A DNA stretch of 64,000 nt from Paraburkholderia dinghuensis (lineage in GTDB: Bacteria > Pseudomonadota > Gammaproteobacteria > Burkholderiales > Burkholderiaceae): NCBI RefSeq assembly GCF_003837865.1, contig NZ_RQIS01000008.1:215745-279744 (forward strand). The letters are read 5' to 3'. The notes beneath the pieces are model-generated. The model made no database searches. It was not told the DNA's origin and was given only the letters and a program-made list of their open reading frames with translations. Position numbers and translations under genes: made by a program. This document shows positions 29,793-38,150 of the stretch, one piece after another. Numbering within the stretch: position 1 is the stretch's first letter; the number at the start of each line of letters is the position of its first letter.

Positions 29793-30248
29793 TCAGTGCG
29801 GGGCGGACGGCTCGGCGCCGCTCGCCGGAACTGTCGCTTCGTCTGCGCCGGCGACCGGCGCGTCGACGCCCGTGCGCACGAACTGCTTGAATGCCGCGCC
29901 CGCTGTCCACGGATCCGGCTTGCAGCCCAACGAACTGTCGCAGTGTGCCGCGAAGCCGATCGTTGCCGTGCCGTCGCTGTTGACCGCCTTCGTGATTTCA
30001 TACGCGAGCAGGCGCTTGCCGCCGCCCGGGCCGGAGGTCTGGATCAGCGTATCGGTGACTGTCTGCACTTCGTACTTCGAATGATTGCGCACCCAGTCCT
30101 CTGCGCGTTGCCACCAAAGCGCGCATTGCGTCTTGTCCTGGCACGTGAGCGGAGCGGTCGCGGCCTGCATGACGTCCGGATTGACCTGCCCGCCCGTCGA
30201 GCAGGCCACAGCGGTTGCGCAGAGCAGGATTGGCAAAATTCGTTTCAT
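29793..30248 (-). CDS. Putative lipoprotein, unknown function
   Basis: 151 residues from the ATG at 30248: signal peptide MKRILPILLCATAVACS with an atypical lipobox ending in Cys, then a compact domain with LTCQDKTQCALWWQRAEDWV, IQTSGPGGGKRLLAYEITK and HCDSSLGCKPDPW, and a low-complexity Ala/Pro tail. Four conserved-looking cysteines suggest disulphides. I do not recognise a characterised family. The frame is open further upstream to 30392 but without coding character. Confidence 0.75.
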   Translation of the reverse strand: MKRILPILLCATAVACSTGGQVNPDVMQAATAPLTCQDKTQCALWWQRAEDWVRNHSKYEVQTVTDTLIQTSGPGGGKRLLAYEITKAVNSDGTATIGFAAHCDSSLGCKPDPWTAGAAFKQFVRTGVDAPVAGADEATVPASGAEPSAPH

Positions 30249-30410
30249 CGTGTTATGTCCTCCCCGAACGCGCCGCGTATTACGCGCCGCGCGTTTGTCC
30301 GCCCACGCGGGAATGCGCGCGCAGGCATGTCGATTGATATTCATTGGACCGCGCGGGCGTGGCGTTCGTTTCGAGGTTTCGAGCAAGTGCAATGCCCGGC
30401 GGCGATCCGG

Positions 30411-32042
30411 TCAGGCACCGTAACGGTCGAGTGTGTAGGTGCTATAGGCGGCGATGAACGCATCGAACGAGCCAGCTTGCTCGCGTTCGAGCGTTGCCTG
30501 ATCGTCGAGTGATTCGCGCGCGAGCCGTTCGAAATGCGCCGTCGACGCGGCGTCCAGCGGACGCGAGAGGAAGTGTGCCGCGTGCCGTTCGCTTTGCGCG
30601 AGCGCAAATTCCAGGAAGGTCTGCTTCTCGTCGAGCATGGTCTGAAGCACGCGTGCGGACGGCGTAAGCGATGCGTCCGCGAGCTTCGCGCGTTGTGCCG
30701 CTACGGCGCGCGCGTGTTCATCCGTGCCGCGCAGGGCGTCGAGCGTTGCCGCGGCGCGCTCGATCTGCACGAAGAGTTCGGCCGCCCAGTCCTGCATCGA
30801 CACGGACGTGCCGTCGCGCTTGAGTTCGAGCCCCGGGCGGCGGCCTTCCTTCGTGACCAGGCCGAAGTTTTCGTTGGCCTCGGCGTACGCGGGGGCGGGC
30901 AGGAGCGGGCTGTCGTCGAGCGCGCACGCGAGCAGATAGGCGTCCAGAAAGCGTGCCGTCTCAAGCGTTATGCCGATGGGCTCGAACGGATCGATATCCA
31001 TGCAGCGCACCTCGACGTACTGCACGCCGCGCTCAGCGAGGGCATGCAGCGGGCGCTCGCCCGAATACGTCACGCGCTTTGGACGGATCGTCGAGTAGAA
31101 CTCGTTTTCGATCTGCAACACGTTCGTGTTGATCTGTACCCACTCGCCACCGCGCTGCGTGCCGATTGCCTCGTACGGCGGATACGGCTGGCTCACCGCC
31201 TGTGCGAGCGCTTCGAGATAGCCGGGCAGGGTGTCGTAGTCGGCGTGCAGCGCCGACTGGCCCGTTGTGTTCGAGTAGCCGAGGTCGCTCATGCGCAGGC
31301 TGGTCGCGTACGGAAGGTAGAGCGTCTCGTTGTCGAGCGCATCGAGCCCGTGCTTGCTGCCGCGCAGGAAGCCTGCGTCGAGTGCGGGCGACGCGCCGAA
31401 CAGATACATCAGCAGCCAGTTCGTGCGACGGAAGTTGCGGATGAGCGCGAGATAGCGCGCCGACTGGTAATCCGTCAACGTATCCGCGGACTTCTCGTGC
31501 GCGTGGAGCGCCTCCCACACTTCTTCGTCAAGCGAATAGTTGTAGTGGATGCCCGCGATGCATTGCATCGTGCGACCGTAGCGCAGAGCGAGACCCATGC
31601 GATAGACGCGCTTCAACTGGCCGATGTTCGACGTGCCGTATTCGGCGATCGGGATGCCGTCGTCGGTGGCGGGCAGGAGGCCCGGCATCGATTCGTTCCA
31701 GAGGATCTCCCCGTCGCGCGCGAGCACCGCATAGACGTAGCGATGCAGTTCGTCGAGCTTTTCCAGGGTGACCGACGGATCGCGCTCGGCAGGCGTGATG
31801 ATTTCGAGCAGCGCTTCCGAATAGTCCGTCGTCAGTGACGGATGCGTCAGCGCCGAACCCAGCGCCGCCGGATGCGGCGTCATCGCGAGCCGGCTGTCGC
31901 GCGTCACTCGCAGGCTCTCCTTTTCGATGCCGCGCAGACCGCGCGCGAGCGCATCGCGGTGAGGCCCGGCGCTCAGCACGGAAAGTCGCTGTGCGAGGAC
32001 GTCGTTCGTGCCGCTGGTACGTGAGGAGGTTGTGTCTGGCAT
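30411..32042 (-). CDS. gshA: Glutamate-cysteine ligase (classical GshA)
   Basis: 543 residues, family-typical for the E. coli-like enzyme. Visible blocks are LARGLRGIEKESLRV (substrate/metal Glu), DYSEALLEIITP, CIAGIHYNYSLDEE, SDLGYSNTTGQSAL and VQYVEVRCMDIDPFEP with active-site Arg and Glu. It catalyses the first, rate-limiting step of glutathione synthesis. The ATG at 32042 leaves out 16 codons of open frame with no similarity. A YbdK-type ligase is also present in the window (3967-5082). Confidence 0.95.
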   Translation of the reverse strand: MPDTTSSRTSGTNDVLAQRLSVLSAGPHRDALARGLRGIEKESLRVTRDSRLAMTPHPAALGSALTHPSLTTDYSEALLEIITPAERDPSVTLEKLDELHRYVYAVLARDGEILWNESMPGLLPATDDGIPIAEYGTSNIGQLKRVYRMGLALRYGRTMQCIAGIHYNYSLDEEVWEALHAHEKSADTLTDYQSARYLALIRNFRRTNWLLMYLFGASPALDAGFLRGSKHGLDALDNETLYLPYATSLRMSDLGYSNTTGQSALHADYDTLPGYLEALAQAVSQPYPPYEAIGTQRGGEWVQINTNVLQIENEFYSTIRPKRVTYSGERPLHALAERGVQYVEVRCMDIDPFEPIGITLETARFLDAYLLACALDDSPLLPAPAYAEANENFGLVTKEGRRPGLELKRDGTSVSMQDWAAELFVQIERAAATLDALRGTDEHARAVAAQRAKLADASLTPSARVLQTMLDEKQTFLEFALAQSERHAAHFLSRPLDAASTAHFERLARESLDDQATLEREQAGSFDAFIAAYSTYTLDRYGA

Positions 32043-32264
32043 TGAGGCTGGTCGGGCGCGGGTCGGCAGCGTGAAATTTCCCGCACGCACGCCGACGTAA
32101 AGTTTTCGTTAGCGGGCACTTTAACATCTCGCCGGAAGACCTGCTCACGGCTGTCTTGCGCGCATCAGCCCCCCTTGCGCCGCGTCGATTTCACGCGATC
32201 GACGCGCTATTCGTCAGCATCTTTCATGTATCTGCGATGCGCCAGCCGCCTCGTTTCGCTCGCG

Positions 32265-33260
32265 TCAGCCACCGCGCGCGGCACTCGCGCGATCGGCAAG
32301 TTCATTCCACAGATGCATCGCGGCATAGGCGCGCCACGGCTGCCACGCGTCGCTGCGCGCGCGCTGCTGTGCCGGGCGTAAGAGCGCGGGGTCGCGCGCG
32401 GTGATCGCCTGCATCAGCACGAGATCGGTCGCGGGCCATGCGTTCTGGTCGCGCCACGCGCGCATCGCGACATATTCGACGGTCCACGGACCGATCCCCG
32501 GCAGCGCGAGCAGCGAAGCGCGCATGGCGTCGAGATCGCAGGCGGTATCCGCGGAAGCAGGACGGTCGCCGTGACTGTGGCGTTCTATCGCGACTGTGCC
32601 GCTCACCACCGCATCGGCGAAGCCCTGCAGCGCGGCGACGCGCTTGCCCGGCATGCCGATGCCGGCGAGGTCCGCGGCGGCAAGTGCGGCAGGCGTCGGA
32701 AAGCGCCAGGCAGTGTGCTCGTGCGGATGTGATTCGATGCGCTGGCCGACGCGCTGCACGAGGCGGCCGATGATCGTCGTCGCCGCTTTGACGCTGACCT
32801 GCTGGCCGACGATCGCGCGCACCACCAGCTCGAAGCCCGACCACGCGCCGGGAACGCGCAAACCGGGCGCGGCGGCCACGAGCGGCGCGAGCCACGGATC
32901 GTCGGCGAAATGCGCCGCGATGGCCGCCGGGTCCGCCTGCGTATCGAACATGCGGGCGAGCGGGGCGGCGAGGGCGGCCGCGTGCGCGCTCACCGGGCCG
33001 TCGATCTGCACGACGAGGCAGCGCTTGCGCACATGGCGGCGGACGGTGAGGGTGCCGCTTACGTCGCGGAAGTCGATGGCGCGCCGCCAGGCGCCGTCCT
33101 CGACGATCTCGACGCCCGGCGTTGCGCGGCCCGCGAAGAAGCGCAGCACGCGCGGCCAGTCGTACGGGGCGCGAAACGGTAACTCAAGCGTGGCGCTGCC
33201 GGTTGGCGCGGGCGCCTCGATCTGCGGATGAGGTTTCGATTCCGGCAACGTGGTGCTCAA
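32265..33260 (-). CDS. alkA: DNA-3-methyladenine glycosylase II (AlkA)
   Basis: 331 residues, somewhat longer than E. coli AlkA. An N-terminal AlkA-specific domain (LPFRAPYDWPRVLRFFAGRA) is followed by the HhH-GPD glycosylase fold: AIVGQQVSVKAATTI, the helix-hairpin-helix LLALPGIGPWTVEYVAMRAW and the catalytic Asp in WPATDLVLMQAI. It removes alkylated purines. The TTG start overlaps the ada stop codon (TTGA), so the two repair genes form an operon induced by Ada. Confidence 0.92.
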   Translation of the reverse strand: MSTTLPESKPHPQIEAPAPTGSATLELPFRAPYDWPRVLRFFAGRATPGVEIVEDGAWRRAIDFRDVSGTLTVRRHVRKRCLVVQIDGPVSAHAAALAAPLARMFDTQADPAAIAAHFADDPWLAPLVAAAPGLRVPGAWSGFELVVRAIVGQQVSVKAATTIIGRLVQRVGQRIESHPHEHTAWRFPTPAALAAADLAGIGMPGKRVAALQGFADAVVSGTVAIERHSHGDRPASADTACDLDAMRASLLALPGIGPWTVEYVAMRAWRDQNAWPATDLVLMQAITARDPALLRPAQQRARSDAWQPWRAYAAMHLWNELADRASAARGG

Positions 33261-34417
33261 GTTGCCGTCTCCGGCCGGGTCACGCGGACGTCAGCGTCGT
33301 TCCTGCGACGAGGCGCCGCGCCGGGCGCGTTCGCAGCGTGGCCTTTCGCTTCGGCATCGAGGAGCGCAGCCTTGCGCTCGAGCCCCCAACGGTAGCCCGC
33401 GAGCGAGCCGCTTTTCTGCACGACGCGGTGGCACGGAATCGCAAGCGCCACGGGATTCGACGCGCACGCGCTCGCCACGGCCCGCACAGCGCGCGGCGCG
33501 CCGAGCGTTTCGGCGATCTGCGTGTAGCTGCGGGTCTCGCCATAAGGAATCCGCTGCAGCGCCTCCCAGACACGCTGCTGGAACGCCGTCGGCGCAATGT
33601 CGAGTGGCAGGTCGAAACGCTCGCGCCGGCCGTGCAGATAGGCGTCGATCTGCGCGATGAACGGCGCAACCGCGCAGCTGTCTTCGACGCGGTCGGCATT
33701 CGCGAAATCGGCGTGAAGGAAGGCGGCGAGGGACGCTTCATCGTCGCCGAATGCGATCCGGCAGATGCCTTTGTCCGTGGCTGCGACAAGGACGAGGCCG
33801 AGCGGCGTCGGCGCGGTGCCGTAGCGGATCGTCAGGCCTGCGCCCTTGCGGCGATACGCGGACGGGGCCATGCCCAGCTCCGCCGGCACGCTTTCATAGA
33901 GCCGTGACGACGAGCCAAAGCCCGCATCGACGCTCGCTCGCGTCACGCCCGCGCCCTGCGTGAGCGCGTCGCGCAGTACGGCGCCACGGCGCGCTGCCTG
34001 ATACTGGCGCGGCGAGACACCGAGCACGCGCTTGAACAGGCGTTGCAGGTGGAACGGGCTCAGATGCACGGCGTCGCTCAGTTCGGCGAGCGTCAGGCGT
34101 GCCTGCGGATCGGCGTCTAGCGCCGCGCATGCACGGCGCACGATTTCGAGTTCGCGCGGCAAGCCCCCTGGGCGGCAGCGCTTGCATTCGCGGAAACCTG
34201 CGGCGCGGGCGGCGTCGGCGTCATCGAAGAACGCGACGTTTTCGCGGCGCGGCAGCCGCGACGCGCACGACGGGCGGCAAAACACGCCGGTCGTGCGCAC
34301 GCCGTAGAAGAAGGCGCCATCGGCGTGGGCGTCGCGCGTTGCGACGGCGTCCCAGCGGTCGGCGTCGGTGAGCCAGGCTTCAGGCCGGGCGGGCAGTGGG
34401 TTCGGAGTAGCGGTCAT
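33257..34417 (-). CDS. ada: Bifunctional Ada methyltransferase/transcriptional activator
   Basis: 386 residues in three parts: a zinc-binding Ada domain with FCRPSC and CKRCRPG (four Cys, the first accepting methyl from phosphotriesters), an AraC-type HTH (LAELSDAVHLSPFHLQRLFK), and a C-terminal O6-methylguanine methyltransferase with the acceptor Cys in AIPCHRVVQKSGSLAGYRWG. Methylated Ada activates its own operon, including alkA just downstream. The ATG at 34417 is preferred over the upstream 34456 start because similarity begins there. Confidence 0.95.
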   Translation of the reverse strand: MTATPNPLPARPEAWLTDADRWDAVATRDAHADGAFFYGVRTTGVFCRPSCASRLPRRENVAFFDDADAARAAGFRECKRCRPGGLPRELEIVRRACAALDADPQARLTLAELSDAVHLSPFHLQRLFKRVLGVSPRQYQAARRGAVLRDALTQGAGVTRASVDAGFGSSSRLYESVPAELGMAPSAYRRKGAGLTIRYGTAPTPLGLVLVAATDKGICRIAFGDDEASLAAFLHADFANADRVEDSCAVAPFIAQIDAYLHGRRERFDLPLDIAPTAFQQRVWEALQRIPYGETRSYTQIAETLGAPRAVRAVASACASNPVALAIPCHRVVQKSGSLAGYRWGLERKAALLDAEAKGHAANAPGAAPRRRNDADVRVTRPETAT

Positions 34418-34608
34418 GGCGTGACTCCCGGGAAGAGCGGTTTCGACGATGCCCACTGTAGCCGCTTGCCAGCGCGTCGACGCGCCGGATCTTGCGCTGT
34501 TATCCGGACTTTCATCTGCTTTGCGATGCGATGATCTTGCGCTTTCACATGGCCTCGGGCGTCAGTGCGACAAAGCGGCCCGATTCCGGGTTTTCCCTTA
34601 AAAAGTTG

Positions 34609-34637
34609 TTGCGTCGCGCCAGGCGGCTGTGTATAGT
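34609..34637 (+). promoter_or_regulatory. Sigma-70 promoter of the candidate sRNA
   Basis: TTGCGT (34609-34614) and TATAGT (34632-34637) are separated by exactly 17 bases. Transcription should start near 34644. Confidence 0.6.
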
Positions 34638-34643
34638 TGTCCC

Positions 34644-34705
34644 TGTCTCCTCCATGTCTCCTCCTGATATGGATTAAGCCCGCTGCTTTGAGCGGGCTTT
34701 TTTTC
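34644..34705 (+). ncRNA. Candidate small RNA with tandem anti-Shine-Dalgarno motifs
   Basis: A short unit of about 60 bases runs from the predicted start near 34644 to a strong terminator: AAGCCCGCT-GCTTTG-AGCGGGCTT (34676-34699) with a T-rich tail. Two copies of CTCCTCC-like sequence (TCTCCTCC-ATG-TCTCCTCC) are in the unpaired 5' part and could pair with AGGAGG ribosome sites, as in C-rich Hfq-dependent sRNAs of Burkholderia and alphaproteobacteria. A seven-codon ORF (MSPPDMD) fits inside, so a leader peptide is an alternative. Prediction from sequence only. Confidence 0.5.
34676..34705 (+). terminator. Rho-independent terminator of the candidate sRNA
   Basis: Nine-bp stem AAGCCCGCT / AGCGGGCTT with a six-base loop, followed by a run of T. 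Confidence 0.85.
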
Positions 34706-34980
34706 GTCCAGCGCTTTTAAGCGCGATCTGCCGATGAGCGTGCGCCACAGCGGTGCCAACGACGGCGGTGCCCGCGACAGCGCGAACGCCCGTTCGTTTC
34801 CCGACGCTTCAATTTTCCGCTTCTTTCCCCGATTGTGCTGGCCGTGGCCGGGTCGGTTCGTGCGTGCCGATGATGGCAAGGACACCGATCGGCGCGGTGT
34901 GACGCATACGGCTGGTGTCGATGCGATGGCGTGCGATGTGGTCCAAGATGGGGGCTCGCGCGGCACATCGAGGACACGCC

Positions 34981-35400
34981 ATGCAGATTCAGATCCGCGA
35001 AATCGATCACATTGTCATTCGCGCCGCCGATCCTGACGCGATGACGCGCTTTTATTGCGACGCATTGGGCTGTCATGTCGAACGCGAGCAGCGCGAGCTC
35101 GGGCTTATCCAGTTGCGGGCCGGGCGTTCGCTGATCGATCTGGTCGCGATCGGCGGTCCGCTCGACCGCAACGGCACGAACGGCGAACGCGGCAGTGCAG
35201 CCGGGCGGAACATGGATCACCTGTGTCTGCGCGTCGAGCCATTCGATGGCGACGCCCTCAAGGCGCATCTCGCGCCTTTCGGTGCGCAGCCCGGCGAAGT
35301 TGTGGTGCGCTACGGCGCCGAAGGATACGGCCCTTCGCTGTATCTGTTCGATCCCGAGGGAAACATGGTGGAACTAAAGGGGCCGCCGACCTCGAGCTGA
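34981..35400 (+). CDS. VOC-family (glyoxalase/bleomycin resistance/dioxygenase fold) protein
   Basis: 139 residues with two beta-alpha-beta-beta-beta modules. A metal-binding His is at residue 10 (IDHIVIRAAD), another in the NMDHLCLRVE segment, and the final Glu lies in GNMVELKGP. This is the vicinal oxygen chelate fold; length and motifs resemble glyoxalase I-like proteins, but the substrate is not predictable. GAGGA precedes the ATG at 34981; upstream in-frame codons are non-homologous. Confidence 0.88.
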   Translation: MQIQIREIDHIVIRAADPDAMTRFYCDALGCHVEREQRELGLIQLRAGRSLIDLVAIGGPLDRNGTNGERGSAAGRNMDHLCLRVEPFDGDALKAHLAPFGAQPGEVVVRYGAEGYGPSLYLFDPEGNMVELKGPPTSS

Positions 35401-35423
35401 TGCCGTCGTGCTCGCAAGCGCGG

Positions 35424-35978
35424 TCAGACCTTCTCCGGCGCTTTAAGCACGGTCCACTCGACGGCTACGGGCTCGTCGTTCCCGTTGCCGATCCACGCTG
35501 CGCCGTCCTGAACCGTGCATTGCAGACGCATGGAGCGTTCGGTGAGCTTGCCGAGCGCCGCAGCGACGCCATCGGCGAGCGACCACACGGTCACGTTGCG
35601 CAGCCGTTCGACCTTGCCGCGCACGCCCTGCCACCAGATTTCCGAGGTGCGGCCGCCGTAGGCGATCACGATCACTTCTTCCGAACGCCCGCTCGCCTTG
35701 GCGATACGGCGCTCGTCCGGCTGACCGACTTCGATCCACGTCTCGATTGCATCCGTGTAGTCCTTGCGCCAGAGATCGGGTTCGTCGGTGTCGGAGAGGC
35801 CCTTGCAGAACTCGAGCCGCTCGCTCGCGAAAAGTGCGAATGCGGCGATGCGGACCATCATCCGGTCGTTCGTTTCGGATGGATGGCAGGCGATCGTCAG
35901 CGCATGGTCGGCGTAGTAGTGCCGGTCCATGTCAGCGATCTGAAGTTCTGCCTTGTAGATGGTCGATTTAAGTGCCAT
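35424..35978 (-). CDS. YaeQ family protein
   Basis: 184 residues starting MALKSTIYKAELQIADMDRHYY, the signature N-terminus of YaeQ, followed by LTIACHPSETNDRMMVRIAAFALFA and EPDLWRKDYTDAIETWIEVGQPDERRIAKA. YaeQ adopts a PD-(D/E)xK nuclease-like fold with unknown function; E. coli YaeQ can compensate for RfaH loss in some assays. Convergent with the VOC gene. The longer start at 35999 adds only seven residues. Confidence 0.92.
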   Translation of the reverse strand: MALKSTIYKAELQIADMDRHYYADHALTIACHPSETNDRMMVRIAAFALFASERLEFCKGLSDTDEPDLWRKDYTDAIETWIEVGQPDERRIAKASGRSEEVIVIAYGGRTSEIWWQGVRGKVERLRNVTVWSLADGVAAALGKLTERSMRLQCTVQDGAAWIGNGNDEPVAVEWTVLKAPEKV

Positions 35979-36242
35979 GCCAAATCCCGGGCCATACAAA
36001 GCCGCACATGATAGCGAAGTTTACTGCAAGTCACGTGCCACGCCTGTGCGAGCCACGTGTCGCGCAATGCGGATGGTCGGTCGGAAAAATGACGGTGGTT
36101 TGACAGTGCCGCATGCGCGCGCGAGGCGCGCACGGCCCTGGTTGCAGGATTGCGAGGCGTTGGCTGAACGCGCTTGCGAGCAGCCGCGTGGGTGACGTTG
36201 AGACCGGGCCGGCTCGGTCCGGGCGCCGGAACTTGCCCGGCG

Positions 36243-36584
36243 CTACTGCTTGATGAAGCGGTCGCTGGTCCAGAGACCTTCGTCGTCAGTGTTGGCGGCA
36301 TTCACGAATTCCACGTCGTGACCGACTACGCGCACCACGCGGAACGACTGGTTGTCCGGCGTGGAAAGGCACTGGAAGGCCGTGAAATATTCCTCCATCT
36401 GCTGATGTTCGCCAGCCTGGTCGTGCATGGACACCGCGTCGAGTTTGTCTTTCGACACGCAGCCATATGCGCCCGGCTTGAGCTGGACCGTTTGCTGCGG
36501 TTTGACGACGACGTCCTGAGCGACGGCGGACGCGGCACAGACCAAACCGGCTACGACGACCGCCATTGCGGATAGCATTTTCAT
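36243..36584 (-). CDS. Small secreted protein, unknown function
   Basis: 113 residues with a clear signal peptide (cleavage after AVA near residue 22) and a small mature domain: GAYGCVSKDKLDAV, MEEYFTAFQCLSTPD, FRVVRVVGHDVEFVN. Two cysteines may form a disulphide. I recognise no characterised family. Monocistronic, with coding-like composition. Confidence 0.75.
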   Translation of the reverse strand: MKMLSAMAVVVAGLVCAASAVAQDVVVKPQQTVQLKPGAYGCVSKDKLDAVSMHDQAGEHQQMEEYFTAFQCLSTPDNQSFRVVRVVGHDVEFVNAANTDDEGLWTSDRFIKQ

Positions 36585-37226
36585 TTCTGCGCTCCTGCTG
36601 GTAATGACTCAGGTTAGCTATGCATTTAACTTCCCCTTCCGATCCAATTGCGCAATTTAGAGGACGCGGCACAGACTTCAAGCGCATCTTGTGTGCGCCT
36701 GCAGCAGAGGTGGACGCCCGCAGTGCGCGCGCGGTGTACCGTGGCATGGGATACGGGGCGCGAACAGGCGCATTTCGCCAGGATCGATAGCATTGCGAAG
36801 CAGTTGAACCGGCTCATCCGTCTTGTCGGGCAAGGCCGATGCGAACCATGCGGGTTGAACGGTCCGGTACGTTTTGCGGAACTAAGCGCCTCAATACATC
36901 GCCCACGAGATGTGACGCAGTGCACATAAGAATCGCGCGACAACCAATCCGCGAGCAATCGATTTATGAGGCGCTTTCAGAATGAAAGCGAAATCAGCCT
37001 CGCAACGTGCGAGCGACGCCGTTCTGCCTGAATTCACGGACAAACGCGGCTTCCCTTACAGATGAAAAAATCCGCGCCTTGAGTTTCCAGGCGTGCCGCC
37101 GCTTTGCAAGCTGCCTAAGCGAAGCGCCCGGATGTCTCACTAAGTGAGTAGGTGCTTCCCCAGCGTGCAATCTGTCGCGTGATGACTACAATAGAAACGC
37201 AACCGCTTGACAACCTGGAGTTTATC
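36585..37226. other. Non-coding gap
   Basis: About 640 bases without a convincing gene on either strand. A hairpin core (GCGCCTTGAGTTTCCAGGCG, 37074-37092) resembles the one at 3701-3721. On the minus strand it is followed by a T-run, so it could terminate a leftward transcript. Confidence 0.4.
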
Positions 37227-37388
37227 GTGATCGAACACGTAATACTGGGCGCGTTTCTGCTAATCCCTCTCGTCATAGTCGTGTTTCTGTTTTCAGACGA
37301 AATTCTCGAAGAGCACCGGCAGCGCGTAGAAGCGGGAGCGCATCATATCGACTGGCGTCATCCTCTGCGCAGCATCCTGCACCACTAA
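37227..37388 (+). CDS. Small inner-membrane protein
   Basis: 53 residues from a GTG with TGGAG six bases upstream. One hydrophobic helix (LGAFLLIPLVIVVFLFSDE) is followed by a charged tail. The frame is open to an ATG at 37152 but the ribosome site favours the GTG. Function unknown. A second single-helix protein follows 61 bases later on the same strand. Confidence 0.55.
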   Translation: MIEHVILGAFLLIPLVIVVFLFSDEILEEHRQRVEAGAHHIDWRHPLRSILHH

Positions 37389-37449
37389 GCGGTGTGGCAT
37401 CGCACGAACGCGACGCACCAGGGGGGCGCGATGATCAAAGGAGGCGCTC

Positions 37450-37608
37450 GTGGATATCGAGTTCTCCTGGATGACGTACTTCGTGTCGCTGTTCGTGCTG
37501 GTGGTGCTATCCATCGCATTGAGCCTGCTTTGCCCATCGGGCGGACGGCGTAGCCCTACCTTTCGCGACGGCGCCGAGCGGCGTCCCGACAGCGAGCGTC
37601 CACGCTGA
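37450..37608 (+). CDS. Small inner-membrane protein (52 residues)
   Basis: A GTG-started frame with an excellent ribosome site (AAAGGAGG seven bases upstream). It encodes MDIEFSWMTYFVSLFVLVVL, a single membrane helix, then an arginine-rich hydrophilic tail. No family recognised. Too short for most gene finders but well supported by its ribosome site. Confidence 0.55.
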   Translation: MDIEFSWMTYFVSLFVLVVLSIALSLLCPSGGRRSPTFRDGAERRPDSERPR

Positions 37609-37708
37609 GCGCGCTCGCGTAATCCGGCGTTACCTCGTGTAGCACCTGTATCGGGCGTTCAGGTCCACAATCTGCCGCATGTATTCAAACGTTCTCGGGG
37701 AGAGCGAC

Positions 37709-38044
37709 ATGCGAAAGATGGTGGCAGTACTGGCACTGACGGGTTCCCTGGCTGTGGCGGGGCCAGCAAGCGCGCACGGTCATGACGGTGGCGACGTGGT
37801 CGGTGCACTGATTGGCGGCGCGCTGATCGGAGCGGTGGTGGGCGCAGCGATCAACGGCGCGCCGACCGTGGCATACCAGGCGCCGCCGGTTTATGCAGCT
37901 GCACCGCCTGCCCCCGTCTATGCAGGTGCACCGGCGGGCGGCTACTGCTACGACCAGTATTCCCGCAACTACGTGCCTTGCGCACCTGCGCAGCCGGCGC
38001 CGCCGCCCCCGTACGGCGCGTATCCGCAGCAGCCAGCATGGTAA
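37709..38044 (+). CDS. Secreted glycine/proline/alanine-rich protein
   Basis: 111 residues: signal peptide (MRKMVAVLALTGSLAVAGPA, cleaved after ASA), a Gly/Ala hydrophobic segment (VVGALIGGALIGAVVGAAI) reminiscent of glycine-zipper proteins, and a Pro/Tyr/Ala-rich tail with two cysteines. GGGGAG precedes the ATG at 37709. Likely an envelope protein; function unknown. Confidence 0.75.
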   Translation: MRKMVAVLALTGSLAVAGPASAHGHDGGDVVGALIGGALIGAVVGAAINGAPTVAYQAPPVYAAAPPAPVYAGAPAGGYCYDQYSRNYVPCAPAQPAPPPPYGAYPQQPAW

Positions 38045-38150
38045 TGCCGTTGATTCGCAATACGAATTAAAAAGGCCGTTTTCACGCCACGCGCGGCCGC
38101 TCGTCATCTGCGACCGTCGCGCGCCGCAATTCGAATAAACGGTCGTCGCG

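Larger units (their letters stand above)
34418..34980. other. Intergenic region holding a candidate sRNA
   Basis: 563 bases between ada and the VOC gene. It should contain the ada promoter near its left end and holds a complete promoter-to-terminator unit at 34609-34705. The rest looks non-coding. Confidence 0.5.

Noticed and set aside
30534..31838. 434-codon plus-strand frame opposite gshA
   Set aside because: Shadow of gshA; no domain and no ribosome site.
36626..36958. 110-codon minus-strand frame
   Set aside because: Cys/Arg/Ser-rich, typical of chance frames in this GC-rich genome; no supporting signal.
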